Below are positions 63,328 through 64,000 of a DNA stretch of 64,000 bases, one piece after another. Under the pieces are notes generated by a model. That model made no database searches. It had not been told where the DNA came from and worked only from the letters and a program-made list of their open reading frames with translations. The position numbers and the translations under genes are program-made. Numbering within the stretch: position 1 is the stretch's first letter; every line of letters starts with the position of its first letter. This DNA is from Mariprofundus sp. NF (GTDB lineage Bacteria > Pseudomonadota > Zetaproteobacteria > Mariprofundales > Mariprofundaceae). Where the stretch lies: assembly GCF_013387455.1 (NCBI RefSeq), contig NZ_VWNC01000003.1, positions 62,001-126,000 on the forward strand, written 5' to 3'.

Positions 63328-64000
63328 ATGGCAGACGACAAATACCTTTCAACATCAGCACTAGCTAAAGTGATCGGAATTCCAGCGAAGGAACTGTTTG
63401 CAAAATTCCTCTCTGATAGCTTGATTGAAAAGATCGATGAGCAATGGAACCTTACTCCTCTAGGCATGAAAATTGGCGGTAAATATTTGGAAAGTAAAAA
63501 ATTTGGCCGTTATATTGCCTGGCCAGAATCAATGTCCACAGCTCCAACGATTGAAAAACAAGCTGAGACACGATTGACAGCCAGAGCTCTTGGAACCAAG
63601 TATGATCTATCTGCCAACAAAATTAATTTCATTCTTTCGGAACTGGGCTGGATTCAGAAAAGTATCAAAGGTTGGAAGCTTACTCTACAGGGAGAGAAGC
63701 TTGGCGGAATTCAGGATGAAGACAGAAAATCAGGCATCCCTTTTGTTCGGTGGCCTGAGAACATTATAACCAACCGGGCTCTTCTCGGCTCAATTCAGGA
63801 TGTGAAAGGTGAGGCTGAGCTATCAATTGCCAAACAAGTTGATTTCAGAGAAAAATTTGAAGCAAAACACCGTGCTACAGATGGTCACTTTGTACGTTCA
63901 AAGGCTGAGATGCTCATTGATAACTGGTTGTACATGGCAGAAATCGTCCATGCTTATGAACGCAAACTTCCTGTTGAAGAAAATGTATATTGTGACTTCT
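63328..64000 (+). CDS. Protein with duplicated winged-helix-like units, partial at the window end
   Basis: Starts at ATG 63328 and is open for 224 codons to the window edge. Two similar units follow each other: ALAKVIGIPAKELFAKFL...WNLTPLGMKIGG...GRYIAWPE (about 12-66) and ALGTKYDLSANKINFILSELGWI...WKLTLQGEKLGG...FVRWPEN (about 88-146). Each looks like a winged-helix DNA-binding domain with a conserved WxLTxxGxKxGG turn and WPE end. After them comes DGHFVRSKAEMLIDNWLYMAE, which I associate with PD-(D/E)XK-like nuclease modules. AT-rich compared with hisE. Function not established. Confidence 0.65.
   Translation, partial: MADDKYLSTSALAKVIGIPAKELFAKFLSDSLIEKIDEQWNLTPLGMKIGGKYLESKKFGRYIAWPESMSTAPTIEKQAETRLTARALGTKYDLSANKINFILSELGWIQKSIKGWKLTLQGEKLGGIQDEDRKSGIPFVRWPENIITNRALLGSIQDVKGEAELSIAKQVDFREKFEAKHRATDGHFVRSKAEMLIDNWLYMAEIVHAYERKLPVEENVYCDF

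Overview
The window is about 64 kb of a Gram-negative proteobacterial chromosome with roughly 50% GC and dense, mostly short-spaced genes. It carries lipoprotein and Sec-type signal peptides, SPOR-domain proteins, YajC-SecDF, a block of Calvin-cycle/gluconeogenesis enzymes (class II FBPase, transketolase, GAPDH, PGK, pyruvate kinase, Calvin-type class II aldolase), glycogen synthase and phosphorylase, a PPi-type phosphofructokinase and many c-di-GMP/two-component proteins. This mix fits a chemolithoautotroph such as a marine zetaproteobacterium (Mariprofundus-like). That is inference from gene content; no rRNA or RubisCO gene is in the window. I saw no tRNA, rRNA, CRISPR array or intact transposase.

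Layout. 0.1-4.7 kb: an orphan peptide-type solute-binding lipoprotein, a repeat element, an RlmD-like rRNA methyltransferase overlapped by a MidA-family methyltransferase, and thioredoxin. 4.7-8.1 kb: a PAS/GGDEF diguanylate cyclase and small proteins of unknown role. 8.2-9.2 kb: trmL with a duplicated, synonymously recoded 5' end on either side of a hairpin-rich insert, then a DnaA-box cluster. 9.2-13.3 kb: a nitrilase, a DUF4438 protein, aat and two tandem paralogous membrane proteins. 13.3-18.3 kb: tgt-yajC-secD-secF-Mth938-like-queD, linking queuosine synthesis and Sec export. 18.3-23.1 kb: a Rho_N/SAP-like mini-protein, murI, an ECF sigma factor with a zinc-finger anti-sigma, two exported TolB-like propellers behind a CRP-type site, and an orphan RHH protein.

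23.2-30.6 kb is a sugar/glycogen region: pgi, glgA-glk-yigZ and glgP. 30.7-32.4 kb holds an operon of a 39-residue membrane peptide, a b-type cytochrome and an exported FGE-fold protein lacking the catalytic Cys pair. A gene broken by one nonsense codon follows, then DUF5610 and GAF-HD-GYP genes that diverge from a pair of sigma-28-like promoters. 35.8-46.2 kb is the central-carbon block: pfp, an IMPase-like phosphatase, glpX, tkt, gap, pgk-pyk and fba, punctuated by terminators and hairpins so that transcripts can be set separately.

46.3-61.2 kb: a CHASE-PAS-PAS hybrid kinase, MFS-LemA-HtpX-type M48 protease, dtd, two related SPOR proteins (one with a 15-bp minisatellite), a methyltransferase, a DASS transporter, a HEAT-like protein and an HDOD/metallo-beta-lactamase pair. 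61.3-64 kb: hemL, hisI-hisE, and a gene with duplicated N-terminal winged-helix-like units that runs off the window.

The strongest unusual signal is at trmL. An 11-bp identical core is shared by a native-looking 5' fragment and the current gene start, while the codons upstream of the core differ synonymously. This is the signature expected of an integrative element that replaces the 5' end of its target gene, here reduced to about 195 bp.
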